43,182 nt of DNA. It comes from Verrucomicrobiota bacterium (GTDB taxonomy: Bacteria; Verrucomicrobiota; Kiritimatiellia; Kiritimatiellales; Pontiellaceae). Positions 30,083 through 40,002 of the stretch are shown here, in pieces (position 1 is the stretch's first letter; the number at the start of each line of letters is the position of its first letter). A model generated the notes under the pieces. It was not told the origin of the DNA, made no database searches, and was given only the letters and a program-made list of their open reading frames with translations. Location of the stretch: assembly GCA_024279685.1 (NCBI GenBank), contig JAJRRI010000076.1, positions 1-43,182 on the forward strand. Reading direction: 5' to 3'. The translations under genes were made by a program, and so were the position numbers.

Positions 30083-31288
30083 TTAAATTCCTTCTTTTAT
30101 AAATTTTGAGAGTTGAGCGTGTATGATGTGGGCATCGCGAAGATATTCAATATAGCCGATGCGTATTTCAGCGAGGTTTTGCTGTGCTGAGATCAGTTCT
30201 AGCCAAGAAAACCGCCCCATTTCATAGCCCTTTCGGCTGACCTCATAGGCCTTTGTTGCGGCAGGGATAAGGGTTTCTGCGCTGATTTGAACGCGCATTT
30301 TGGAGCCATCATAGAGCGCGAGCAAGGTGTATAACTCCTGCTCTAATTGCCGCCTAAATTCATCGCGATAAGCCAGTGTTGCATCCGCCTCTAACACTCC
30401 GGCCGCATATTGAGCCCGCCCGCGCTTGTAGAAACTCAGGGGCATCGATGCCGAAAAGACCAGGGTGTTAATATCTCCCGCCGCTTCATAGCGATAGCCC
30501 GCTCCCAGCGAGATATTAGAGGTGTCTTGCGCTTTGGCGAGTGCCGCTAAATTACGAATGCGTTCCGCCTCGGACTCCAACCGCTGGAGTCCCGGATAGT
30601 CCTCCGAAATAACCAGGCCCTTTAAATCGGCCAGTAGGTAGTAGGGCATCGCGAGCGGCGGAAGATCGAGTGCGGCCCGTCCTATTTTCGAGGCCAACGT
30701 TTCTCGCGCCGCCTGCAAATCGCCAAAGCAGCAACTCTGCAAGAGCAACGCTTTGCCCAAGGCGACCTCGGCTTGCACCACATCGAGCTCAGAATTACTT
30801 CCCGCTTCGTAGCGGCGCGTGGCCACATCAACAAAGGCTTGCGCGAGTTGGACCTGTTCCGTGCGGACGAGGCTGGTTTCTTGCTGAACCATCACTTCTA
30901 CAAACGCCTGATGGATATCGGCCATCAGCTGAAGTTCTTTTTCGAGCACGGCTTGCCGCGAGGCTTCAATCGCCTCGGAGGTCACCGCCCGGTCCTTTTT
31001 TTGCTTCCCGCCCCGTTGGAATTCCTGAGACAGCGCGGCGGTATATTCGCCCTGACTAAACAGGTCGTTGTCCCAGCCCAATCCTTCGGCATCTAGGATG
31101 AGTTTGGGATTCATCCACCGGCCCGCCGCATCCATCCCTTTTTCAACGGACTGAAGTTGCAGGCGCGCGGCGCGTAGTTCGGGTGAACTGGCACGGGCTT
31201 GTGCCAAGGCCTGTTCCAGCGTTAATATGTTGGGTTCGGCGAATCCTGCGACGGAAAGGCCGCAGAGTAAAACGATAATTTTGTTCAT
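30083..31288 (-). CDS. TolC family outer membrane protein, copy 2
   Basis: LTLEQALAQARASSPELRAARLQLQSVEKGMDAAGRWMNPKL; LSQEFQRGGKQKKDR. Confidence 0.9.
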   Translation of the reverse strand: MNKIIVLLCGLSVAGFAEPNILTLEQALAQARASSPELRAARLQLQSVEKGMDAAGRWMNPKLILDAEGLGWDNDLFSQGEYTAALSQEFQRGGKQKKDRAVTSEAIEASRQAVLEKELQLMADIHQAFVEVMVQQETSLVRTEQVQLAQAFVDVATRRYEAGSNSELDVVQAEVALGKALLLQSCCFGDLQAARETLASKIGRAALDLPPLAMPYYLLADLKGLVISEDYPGLQRLESEAERIRNLAALAKAQDTSNISLGAGYRYEAAGDINTLVFSASMPLSFYKRGRAQYAAGVLEADATLAYRDEFRRQLEQELYTLLALYDGSKMRVQISAETLIPAATKAYEVSRKGYEMGRFSWLELISAQQNLAEIRIGYIEYLRDAHIIHAQLSKFIKEGI

Positions 31289-31340
31289 ATAGACTCCTGA
31301 TTTAAATGGGTTTTGCTACGTTAAAAAAACGGAGCATCCA

Positions 31341-31685
31341 TCAAATCAGAAGCTGAACGGTCTGGAGCGCGGCCAACATACCGGCGGGCCAAAGGGGCGC
31401 CTGCCGAACGACAGGCTTGGTTTCATAAAATACAATCCGTTGAAGGGGGCGGGGCGGAACCACGACCGTTCCCATAACCCCGGGAATTTCCAGCGGCATT
31501 ACCCTCGTATCATTGCACCGCGTGTCATCGCACGAATGGCAGTCTTGGGTATGGGCCGCACTGATTTCGGGGGCCGCAGTGGGGGCGTGATCATGAGTGG
31601 CATGGGCGGCATGGGCGGCATGACAACACGGCATGGCCGCAACCAGTACCGCCAACACCACTAAGATGTGCTTTAATCCCTTCAC
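31341..31685 (-). CDS. Small His/Cys-rich secreted protein
   Basis: Signal peptide, HAAHAAHATHDHAP and CHSCDDTRC; first gene position of RND operon 2. Confidence 0.55.
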   Translation of the reverse strand: MKGLKHILVVLAVLVAAMPCCHAAHAAHATHDHAPTAAPEISAAHTQDCHSCDDTRCNDTRVMPLEIPGVMGTVVVPPRPLQRIVFYETKPVVRQAPLWPAGMLAALQTVQLLI

Positions 31686-31726
31686 GATTCCCTGATAGAC
31701 TATGAAGTTTCAGATTTGTTCAAGAA

Positions 31727-31757
31727 AAAACCGCTCGGCGGAAGCGGAGCGGTTTTT
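31727..31757 (-). terminator. Terminator after rubredoxin gene
   Basis: AACCGCTC...GAGCGGTT stem with A-run/T-run on either side. Confidence 0.65.
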
Positions 31758-31774
31758 AAAACGTGCGGAGGATG

Positions 31775-31939
31775 TTACATTTCGATGACGGAGAAGTCAT
31801 CTTTTCCCACACCGCATTCAGGGCATTCCCAATCGTCGGGGATGTCTTCGAACTGGGTGCCGGGGGCGATTCCGCTATGAGGGTCGCCGACTTCGGGGTC
31901 GTAGATCCAACCGCATACGTCGCAAATATATTTTTTCAT
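31775..31939 (-). CDS. Rubredoxin (54 aa, missing from the supplied ORF track)
   Basis: Manual translation: [54 protein letters not shown]; two CxxCG knuckles. Confidence 0.96.
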   Translation of the reverse strand: MKKYICDVCGWIYDPEVGDPHSGIAPGTQFEDIPDDWECPECGVGKDDFSVIEM

Positions 31940-32036
31940 GGTAGAGACTCCTTGGTTTAAAAAGCGGGCATCATTCCTCGCTTTGGAACCGGCCGCAAGG
32001 TCTTTTTAGTTGGAAGTAGAGGGGCATTATATAAAA

Positions 32037-32063
32037 CGCCTCGGCATGGGGCATGCCGAGGCG
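32037..32063 (-). terminator. Terminator after glnK
   Basis: Perfect 12-bp stem CGCCTCGGCATG/CATGCCGAGGCG followed by TTTTATAT on the minus strand. Confidence 0.8.
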
Positions 32064-32089
32064 CTTCAGGATGAGAGCAAACCGCTCGA

Positions 32090-32431
32090 TTAACCTACGG
32101 CTTCGGTGCCTTTCTCGCCGGTGCGGATGCGGATGCATTCGGGCAGGTCGAGCACGAAGATCTTGCCGTCGCCAATCTTGCCGGTGCGGGCTCCTTTAAT
32201 GATGGCGTCGGTGGTGGTTTCGACGTATTCGTCGTTGATGGCGATTTCTAGGCGAACCTTTTTCAGGAGATTCACTTCGATGTCGGCACCGCGATAGGTT
32301 TCATGGAAACCCTTTTGCTGGCCGCACCCCATCGCGTTGGTGATGGAGAGCTTGTAGACTTCGATCTCATAGAGGGCTTGTTTTACCTCGTTGAGCGCTT
32401 CGGGCTGTATGTATGCAATAATCAATTTCAT
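32090..32431 (-). CDS. glnK: P-II family nitrogen regulator
   Basis: [30 protein letters not shown]-loop region; [13 protein letters not shown]; adjacent to amtB. Confidence 0.92.
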   Translation of the reverse strand: MKLIIAYIQPEALNEVKQALYEIEVYKLSITNAMGCGQQKGFHETYRGADIEVNLLKKVRLEIAINDEYVETTTDAIIKGARTGKIGDGKIFVLDLPECIRIRTGEKGTEAVG

Positions 32432-32449
32432 GATAAGTTCCTTTACTGG

Positions 32450-33775
32450 TTAGACGTTCGTGAAGAACTGGAATCCATGATAGGCTTCCTGACCATGTTC
32501 GCCCAAGTCGAGGCCTTTCATTTCTTCCTCTTTGCTTACGCGGATGCCGACGGTTTTCTTCAAGATGTAGAAGATGAATAGGGCCGTAGGGAAACAAACG
32601 GCGGCGTAGGAAACAATACCGATAACCTGAGGCATCAGGGTGTGGTCCGGGCTGACCGCCACGAACAGCGTTCCAATAATACCGCACACTAGGTGGACGG
32701 TGGTGGCTCCGACGGGGTCGTCGAGCTTCATGCGATCGAAGGCCATAACGGAAATCACAGCCACCGCGCCGCAGACTAGGCCAATGACCACAGCCCAAGG
32801 AACAGAGACTACGTCCGCGCCGGCGGTGATGCCCACGAGTCCAGCCAAGCAGCCGTTCAGAACCATGGTCAAGTCGGGCTGCTTCTGGATGGTCCAGGAA
32901 GCCGTCATGGAACCGATGATGCCGGCCGCAGCGGCCAGACACGTCGTAACGAGCACGTAAGATACCGCTCCGGGATCGGCAGAAAGTACGGAGCCGCCGT
33001 TAAAGCCGAACCAGCCTAACCACAGCAGGAATGCGCCGATGGTCAGTAGCGGCATGTTGTGGCCCATGATGGCCTTGACTTGCCCGTTAACATATTTGCC
33101 AATACGCGGGCCGATCACGATGATACCGGCGAGTGCGCCCCAGCCGCCGACAGAGTGAACTAGAGTGGAACCAGCAAAGTCGTAGAAACCTTGGGCATCT
33201 AACCAACCGCCGCCCCATTTCCAGGACCCCACGAAGGGATAGACAATTCCCACATAGATCGTGCAGAAAATCAAAAACGGCCCGAGCTTAACGCGCTCCG
33301 CTACCGCACCAGAAACAATCGTGGCGGCGGTGGCGGCGAACATGCCTTGGAACAGGAAGTCGGTCCAATAGGAATATTGGCCATCCGCATAGTCGATCAG
33401 GCCAGCGGCGCCTTCTGGAGCGGCTATTCCAAATCCAGCAAACGCAAAGATTCCTGCGGAGCCTTCCGCGAATCCCGGATACATGAGGTTAAAGCCCATC
33501 AGCGCATAGGTCAGCAGGCCGATTGCGACAATCGCGGTGTTCTTGAACAAGATGTTAACCGTGTTCTTGGCGCGGGTCAGTCCGGTTTCCACCATGGCAA
33601 AACCGAGGTGCATAATGAATACGAGGAAAATGGAGACCATCATCCACGTATTGTTGACGGTGAACATAACGTCCGCCGCCGTGATTGCGGGGATTTCCTC
33701 CGCAAAAGTGGCCATGGGCAGCGCCAAGGCACACAGCGCGAACAGCCGCGCGAATGTTTTCTTTGTACAATGCAT
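32450..33775 (-). CDS. amtB: Ammonium transporter
   Basis: Amt motifs FAGSTLVHSVGGWGALAG and GWFGFNGGS; start at MHCTKKTFARLF with signal peptide (33775). Confidence 0.95.
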   Translation of the reverse strand: MHCTKKTFARLFALCALALPMATFAEEIPAITAADVMFTVNNTWMMVSIFLVFIMHLGFAMVETGLTRAKNTVNILFKNTAIVAIGLLTYALMGFNLMYPGFAEGSAGIFAFAGFGIAAPEGAAGLIDYADGQYSYWTDFLFQGMFAATAATIVSGAVAERVKLGPFLIFCTIYVGIVYPFVGSWKWGGGWLDAQGFYDFAGSTLVHSVGGWGALAGIIVIGPRIGKYVNGQVKAIMGHNMPLLTIGAFLLWLGWFGFNGGSVLSADPGAVSYVLVTTCLAAAAGIIGSMTASWTIQKQPDLTMVLNGCLAGLVGITAGADVVSVPWAVVIGLVCGAVAVISVMAFDRMKLDDPVGATTVHLVCGIIGTLFVAVSPDHTLMPQVIGIVSYAAVCFPTALFIFYILKKTVGIRVSKEEEMKGLDLGEHGQEAYHGFQFFTNV

Positions 33776-33994
33776 GTTGCATTCTCCTCTATTAGTTACA
33801 CAAATATCGTCCAAACCCCTATGGCTGGAATGAACGCCTTTTCGCAGGAGGTGTGCCAAGGATAGAGTCGATCTGCAAGGTGCTTTAGGGCAAGTAGTAA
33901 TGTAAACACGAAGAAGGGCGCGTAATTCCTTTATAGGACATATTTGTCTCACAAAGGAATAGATATACATTTTTGAGGTTTATAAAAGGCGGGG

Positions 33995-36283
33995 CTAAAT
34001 CGCTTGTTCCGCACGAAGGTTATGGGCGTCCAAAAACGCTTCAACCTCGCTGATTCGGCCCAGTTTAAGCATGGATTCAGCAATTTCTTCAGCTTCCTCG
34101 AGCGAGTAGGCCTGCACGAGCCGCTGGACGGTCGGTGTATTGATGCTGTCGATGCTGAACTTTCTGAGGCCAATACCCATGAGGAACGGGAGCATGCGCG
34201 GGTCGGCAGAAAGATCGCCGCAGATCGAAATATCTTTTTCGTGTATTCGGGCGGCGGCAACAATCCGGTTAATGGAGCGCAGCACGGCGGGGTGGTGCGC
34301 CCGGTAGAGGTTGGAAACCTGTTCGTTGGTTCGGTCGACCGCCAGCATGTACTGAATTAGATCGTTGGACCCGATCGAGAGGAAATCGGCTTCCTGTGCC
34401 AACTCGACCGCGACTTCGACCGCCGAGGGAAGCTCCATCATAACGCCGAGCTGGGTGTTGCGGCTGAAAGGTTGTCCTGCCGCTTCCAGCTCGTTCATGC
34501 ACTCGTGGGCAATGGTCCGCGCCTCGATAAAATCGTCTACCGAAGCAATCAGCGGGAACATGATCCGCGTGTTGCCCGCCGCTCCGGCACGCAGGAAGGC
34601 GCGCAGTTGCTGGCAGAAGATATCCTTGTTCTGCAGCGAAAACCGAATGGCCCGCATGCCGAGGAAGGGGTTGGCTTCGTGTACGTTCGAGTAGTAGGAA
34701 AGCATCTTGTCCCCGCCGATATCGAGCGTGCGGAAGGTGACACTTTTGCCCTCCATCTGGTCGACGAGTTTCTGGTAGATGACGTACTGCTCCTCTTCGC
34801 TAGGAAAATCGTTGCGGACAATGAAGGGGAATTCGGAGCGGTATAGACCCACGCCCTCGGCCTTAAATTTGCGGGCCGGCTTGAGGTCGCTGAGCAAGTT
34901 AATATTGGCGTGGATATAGATCCGCTCGCCGCACTTGGTGCGGGACTTTTCTTTCACATGGGCGGCATTGTGCGCCGCCTGCCACGCCTCGTCGTGGTCG
35001 ACATATTTTGCATAGACCGCTTCGCTGGGCTGTAGATAGACCAGGCCTTGCTCGGCATCCATCAGCATTTCTTCGCCCTCGACAATACCGTCAACCAGCT
35101 CGCGGCCAAGGGCCACCATCGGAATGCCCAAGGAGCGGCAGATGATGGCGTTGTGTGAGGTTACCCCGCTACTGACAATGAAACCTTCCACATTTTCGGC
35201 CGAAAGTTTCAAGATATCAGATGGCAGCAGTTCGTGGGCAATAATGATCTGTCCGCGGTAGTCGCTTGAGACGGATTTTTCATTCAGCAGGTTACGTGTT
35301 AGGCGGTTGCCTAGGTCTTTAACATCCAACACCTTTTCGCGGATTAGGGGCATTTTGCTGTTGGAAAAAATTTCGACATATTCGTTCACCACGGTCGAGA
35401 TCGCTTGGAGAGCGGGAGTGCCGGTTTGAATCAGGCCCGAAATACGCCCCGTAAACTGCTCATCTTCGAGGATGAGCAGGTGTGCGCTGAAAATCAAGAT
35501 GGCCACATCGGCCAGCTCCTCGCCGGTCTGTCGCTGGAGCTGGTTGATCTGCTGAGTCGTCTGTTCGAGTGCTTCTTTAAAGTCCTCGATCGTATGGGGT
35601 TTGGCCGCGGGGTCGGGGAGAGGACAACGTTCATGCTGTCCGGCACCCAGCGTTAAGGCTTGGCCTTTCGCGGTTCCGGAGCTCGCAGAGCGACCCCGGA
35701 GGATGCTTTGGCGGATGGCCTTTTTCGTCGGGGAAGTTATTTCTTTCGGAGCGGTGAATGTTTCGCGAGCCTCGCTCAGGAGCTGCGCGTTTTCAATCGT
35801 CGTGGCCAGCTGGGCGGCAATGGCGCGCAACGCCTTCGTATCGTTGGAGCTAAAGTAGTTTTCCTCGCGCGCTTGCACCACCAGCGCACCGATGCGCCGC
35901 AACCCGCGCAAGATCGGCACCGCTAAAAAGGCATTGTATTGCTCTTCGTTGATTCCCGGAAAATGCTTATACGCCGAACTCTGCGAGGCCCGCCCCGTCG
36001 AGATAGCGCGCAACTCGCGCACCGCCTGCCCAGTAATACCTTCGCCCAGCTTCAATTTCACGCGGCCGATGGCTTCCGCGCTCAAGCCCTGAGTGGCGCG
36101 CAGCGTCAGCTCCTCGTCTTCTTCGTCATAGATATAGATCGAACAGACATCGGCGTGCATGTGCTGACCCACCGAGACGACGACGCTCTGGAGCAGCTCC
36201 TTACGATCCCGGCCAGGTTCTGATTGGGAAATCAGCTCGGCAATATCGCATACTAAATCTACATTTCTCCTTTTCATAGGCAC
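33995..36283 (-). CDS. ptsP: Phosphoenolpyruvate-protein phosphotransferase with GAF domain (PtsP / EI-Ntr type)
   Basis: N-terminal GAF, SSGVTSHNAIICRSLGIPMVALG, RTLDIGGDK, SIGSNDLIQYMLAVDR. Confidence 0.92.
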   Translation of the reverse strand: MPMKRRNVDLVCDIAELISQSEPGRDRKELLQSVVVSVGQHMHADVCSIYIYDEEDEELTLRATQGLSAEAIGRVKLKLGEGITGQAVRELRAISTGRASQSSAYKHFPGINEEQYNAFLAVPILRGLRRIGALVVQAREENYFSSNDTKALRAIAAQLATTIENAQLLSEARETFTAPKEITSPTKKAIRQSILRGRSASSGTAKGQALTLGAGQHERCPLPDPAAKPHTIEDFKEALEQTTQQINQLQRQTGEELADVAILIFSAHLLILEDEQFTGRISGLIQTGTPALQAISTVVNEYVEIFSNSKMPLIREKVLDVKDLGNRLTRNLLNEKSVSSDYRGQIIIAHELLPSDILKLSAENVEGFIVSSGVTSHNAIICRSLGIPMVALGRELVDGIVEGEEMLMDAEQGLVYLQPSEAVYAKYVDHDEAWQAAHNAAHVKEKSRTKCGERIYIHANINLLSDLKPARKFKAEGVGLYRSEFPFIVRNDFPSEEEQYVIYQKLVDQMEGKSVTFRTLDIGGDKMLSYYSNVHEANPFLGMRAIRFSLQNKDIFCQQLRAFLRAGAAGNTRIMFPLIASVDDFIEARTIAHECMNELEAAGQPFSRNTQLGVMMELPSAVEVAVELAQEADFLSIGSNDLIQYMLAVDRTNEQVSNLYRAHHPAVLRSINRIVAAARIHEKDISICGDLSADPRMLPFLMGIGLRKFSIDSINTPTVQRLVQAYSLEEAEEIAESMLKLGRISEVEAFLDAHNLRAEQAI

Positions 36284-36399
36284 CGGTCAGCATAGCCCAG
36301 CCCAAAGCGTCTTGTCAAAAGATCAAGATTGTTCAAATTGTGCATAGACCAACACCCCCTTGCCGTCTTACTATTTACGGCTAATAAAAGGCTGGAAAT

Positions 36400-39300
36400 A
36401 TGATGAACACACCGACTACGGAAAATCTGCTCGAAATCTACCGCCCGATGGTGGCCTCGCGCTACACCGATCACCTTCAAGCGGACGCTGCCCAACGCGG
36501 AGAGGTCTTTTTCTACGTCCCCTCATCCGGTCACGAAGCCGCCGCCGCCCTCGCGCCGCACCTCATCGAGGCCGATTGGTTACACCTCCACTACCGCGAC
36601 CGCGCGCTCGCCTACGCCCGCGGCGTCACCTTCGAAACCGCCTTCTACGGCCTCTTTGGCAAGGCGGAATCCTGCTCTGCCGGTCGCCGTATGCCCGGTT
36701 TTCCCTGCGACCAGGCGCTCCATATTATGAGCACCCCGACGCTCGTCGGCCCTAACGTACTTCAGGCGGTAGGCGTAGCCACCACCCTTAAAGACGCCGC
36801 CGAAAGCCCCTTCGTACTCGTCTCTCTCGGCGACGGAGCCACCCAGCAGGGCGACTTCTACGAAGCCGTCGCGGAAGCCGTCCGCGCCAACCTGCCCGTG
36901 CTCTTTCTGGTCGAAGACAATCGCTTTGCGCTCTCCACCCCAACCCAAGGCAACACCTTCTACTCCCTGCCCGATCGCGAAGTAGACACCTTCTACGGCC
37001 TGCCCATCCATCGGGTCGACGGCTCCGATGCTTCCGCCGCCTACGAAAAATTTGGCGAGGTAGTTTCCAGCTTACGAGCCACCCGAGGCCCGCAGATCGT
37101 CGTCTTTAAGGTCGAACGGCTCACCAGTCATACCAACGCCGACGACCAAACCGTTTATCGAACCGAAGCCGATCTCCAGCACGCGATGGAAAATGCCGAC
37201 CCTTGCGCCAACCTACGGGTTCAGCTTCTTAACACCGGCGTCGCCGAAGAGCAGCTCAAAGCCATCGAAAATGAAGTGCAGGAACAGATCGACGCCGCTT
37301 TCCACACCGCCCGCAAAGGCACCATGCCCAAAGCCGTACTGACCGCCAAGAAAGCGCTGCCCGAACCCCGCGCCGAATATCTCGGCACCGCAGACCACCG
37401 CGAACTCAGCATGCTCGAAGCCATGCGCGAAACCCTCAAGGCGCGGCTCGCCAAAGATCCAAAGACCACATTACTCGGCCAAGACATCGAAGATCCCAAA
37501 GGCGATGTCTTCGGCCTCACCCGCGGCCTCAGCCAAGAATTCCCTACGCAGATCAGTAATGCCGCACTCGCCGAAGACACCATCCTCGGCGTCTCCACCG
37601 GACAAGCGCTCGCCGGCGGCCATCCCATTGCCTTCATGCAGTTTTCCGACTTCCTGCCCGTGGCCTACAGCCACATCCACTCCGAAATCGGCGCCATGTA
37701 TTGGCGCACCAACGGCCAGTGGGAATCACCCGTTCTGATTATGTCCATCTCCGGCGGCTACCGCCCCGGACTTGGCCCCTACCACGCCCAGACGATGGAA
37801 TCGATCTGCGCGCACGTTCCCGGTGTTGATGTCTTTATGCCCTCCACCGCCGCCGATGCCGCTGGCCTGCTCAACGCCATTGCCGAATCGGGCCGACCCT
37901 CCGTCTTCTTTTTTCCCAAGAGCCTGATTAACGATCGATCGAACACCACCTCCGCCGATGTGGAAAAGCAGTATGTCCCCATCGGTAAAGCGCGGATCGC
38001 CCGCACCGGTAGCGACCTAACCCTCGTGGGATGGGGCGGAACCATGCCCATCTGCGAGCGCACCGCCGAAGCCCTCGCTGAAATAGGAATCAACGCCGAG
38101 GTCATCGACCTGCGCACCATTTTCCCGTGGGACGAAGAAACCATTCTCGCCTCCGCCCAAAAGACCGGTAAACTCATCATCGTCCACGAAGACAACCAGA
38201 CGTGCGGCATGGGCGCCGAGATCTCCGCCACCATCGCCGAAGCCGCGATGGGCGCCGTGCAGATCGCCCGCGTCACCCGCCCCGATACCTACATTCCGTA
38301 CGACTACGCCTGCCAGATCGAGGTCCTTCCCTCCTTCAAGCGCACGCTCACCACCTGCTGCAAAATGCTCGAAATCGACCTACGCTGGAACAAGCCCATC
38401 GAAGACGAAACCGGCATCGTCACCGTCAAAGCCATCGGCTCCAGCCCGTCCGACGAAACCATCACCATCACGAGCCTGTCCGTGGCCGTCGGCGATGCCA
38501 TCGCAGAAGGCGACCTACTCGTTTCCGTTGAAGCCGACAAAGCCTCGATGGACATCACCGCTCCCGTCAGCGGAACCCTCATCGAGCTCCTGGCCGAAGA
38601 GGGGGATGTCCTCACCGTCGGCACGCCCATGCTTAAAATTTCCTCCGACGAAGCCGCCCAGCTCAAACCCCTCATCCAAGAAGATCCCGGCACCCCCATC
38701 ATGGAAAGAAAGCGAGTTGCGCAAGCGAACGCTCCCCAAGCCCCAAGCCTAAAGCCCAAAGCCTCCATCTACATCTCCAACATCGCCACCGTCTTCGGTT
38801 CGCGCCATTTGAGCAACGAGGAGCTGCTGCAAGGCCACGGGGAATGGGATTCCGAAGCCATTCGAAAACGCACCGGCATCGAGAATCGCTACTGGATCGA
38901 CGGCGATGAAAACGTACTAACGCTCGCCGTGCAAGCCACCCGCGACCTGCTCGAAAAGGAAAATCTCCATATCTCCGACATCGGAGCCATCATTTGCTCC
39001 ACCGGCACGCCACTAGCGATGACTCCCTCACTCGCGTGCTCCGTCCTGCACGAACTCAGCCCCGGCAAGGGCGAGGTCCTCATGCAAGCGCACGATGTCA
39101 ACGCCGCTTGCTCGGGCTATATGTACGCCCTGCAATCCGCCTATGACTTCCTCACCAACGCGCCCGACAAAAAGGTCCTCGTCATTACTGCCGAAACCCT
39201 CTCGCCGATGGTGAACCACAACGACCAGAAAACGCTAGCCCTCTTTGGCGACGCCGCCACCGCCTCCCTCGTCAGCTGCGAGCAACGCCCCGGCGACATC

Positions 39301-39726
39301 GGCGTGAAGCTCAATCGCCCCTTTCTTTCCGCCACCGGCGTCGAAGAAAAGGTGCTCTACGTGCCCAACATGGGCAGCGGCGAAGTCATCGAAATGGAGG
39401 GTTTAACCGTCTTCAAGCTCGCCGTGCGCAAGATGATCGATGTGCTCGACAGCGCCTGCACCGAGCGCGGCATCACCGTCAATCAACTCGACAAAATCGT
39501 TCCGCACCAAGCCAACGAACGCATCATCGAAGCCATCCGCAAAACCATCAAATGCCCGCCCGAAAAAATGTTCAACCACATCCGTACATACGGTAACACC
39601 TCTTCTAATACCATCCCCATCGCCCTCACCGAGCTCATGCCCGAGATCGCCCCCGAAGCCCTCATCGGCCTCACCGCCTTCGGCGGCGGCTTCACCTTCG
39701 GCGCCGCCGTCATCGAAAAGATATAG
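36400..39726 (+). CDS. Fusion protein: 2-oxoacid dehydrogenase E1alpha + E1beta + lipoyl domain + beta-ketoacyl-ACP synthase III
   Basis: GDGATQQGDFYEAVAEAVRANLPVLFLVEDNRFALSTP (ThDP, E1alpha); GLGPYHAQTMESICAHVPG (E1beta); EADKASMDITAPVSGTL (lipoyl, Lys714); DVNAACSGYMYAL (Cys904), VPHQANERII (His1036), YGNTSSNTIPIAL (Asn1066). Confidence 0.92.
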   Translation: MMNTPTTENLLEIYRPMVASRYTDHLQADAAQRGEVFFYVPSSGHEAAAALAPHLIEADWLHLHYRDRALAYARGVTFETAFYGLFGKAESCSAGRRMPGFPCDQALHIMSTPTLVGPNVLQAVGVATTLKDAAESPFVLVSLGDGATQQGDFYEAVAEAVRANLPVLFLVEDNRFALSTPTQGNTFYSLPDREVDTFYGLPIHRVDGSDASAAYEKFGEVVSSLRATRGPQIVVFKVERLTSHTNADDQTVYRTEADLQHAMENADPCANLRVQLLNTGVAEEQLKAIENEVQEQIDAAFHTARKGTMPKAVLTAKKALPEPRAEYLGTADHRELSMLEAMRETLKARLAKDPKTTLLGQDIEDPKGDVFGLTRGLSQEFPTQISNAALAEDTILGVSTGQALAGGHPIAFMQFSDFLPVAYSHIHSEIGAMYWRTNGQWESPVLIMSISGGYRPGLGPYHAQTMESICAHVPGVDVFMPSTAADAAGLLNAIAESGRPSVFFFPKSLINDRSNTTSADVEKQYVPIGKARIARTGSDLTLVGWGGTMPICERTAEALAEIGINAEVIDLRTIFPWDEETILASAQKTGKLIIVHEDNQTCGMGAEISATIAEAAMGAVQIARVTRPDTYIPYDYACQIEVLPSFKRTLTTCCKMLEIDLRWNKPIEDETGIVTVKAIGSSPSDETITITSLSVAVGDAIAEGDLLVSVEADKASMDITAPVSGTLIELLAEEGDVLTVGTPMLKISSDEAAQLKPLIQEDPGTPIMERKRVAQANAPQAPSLKPKASIYISNIATVFGSRHLSNEELLQGHGEWDSEAIRKRTGIENRYWIDGDENVLTLAVQATRDLLEKENLHISDIGAIICSTGTPLAMTPSLACSVLHELSPGKGEVLMQAHDVNAACSGYMYALQSAYDFLTNAPDKKVLVITAETLSPMVNHNDQKTLALFGDAATASLVSCEQRPGDIGVKLNRPFLSATGVEEKVLYVPNMGSGEVIEMEGLTVFKLAVRKMIDVLDSACTERGITVNQLDKIVPHQANERIIEAIRKTIKCPPEKMFNHIRTYGNTSSNTIPIALTELMPEIAPEALIGLTAFGGGFTFGAAVIEKI

Positions 39727-39784
39727 ACGAGGAGGGTTCTACGTAGAAATTTGTGGTGGAGAGCACGTAGTAGGAGAGTTTTTA

Positions 39785-39959
39785 GACAGGATGAACAGAA
39801 TCTACAGGATGGATATCTTGCTAATCTCATAAAAAACAAGGCTCTAGCAGAGAATAACTACAGGACCATAAAGCAGTAAATTCAAAGAAAATCGCTGGAA
39901 TTAAGCTGTGATTGAACAGGATTATTCAACCGCATCCTGTAGATTCTGTTAATCCCGTC
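39785..39959. repeat. Inverted-repeat pair (GGATnAACAGAATCTACAGGATG) bracketing an AT-rich non-coding segment
   Basis: Arms about 39788-39811 and 39933-39955, 22/23 complementary. Confidence 0.7.
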
Positions 39960-40002
39960 AAAAGAAAAGTAGATGCAGAGCTACCCTAAAAATATTCGAA
40001 GA

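Noticed and set aside
36360-36387. TTGCCG-16 bp-TAATAA promoter-like pair before the fusion gene
   Set aside because: Would place the transcription start almost at the start codon; too weak to call without expression data.
36580-38768. Minus-strand ORFs inside the E1-KASIII fusion gene
   Set aside because: Antisense to a strongly supported CDS; no domain signal.
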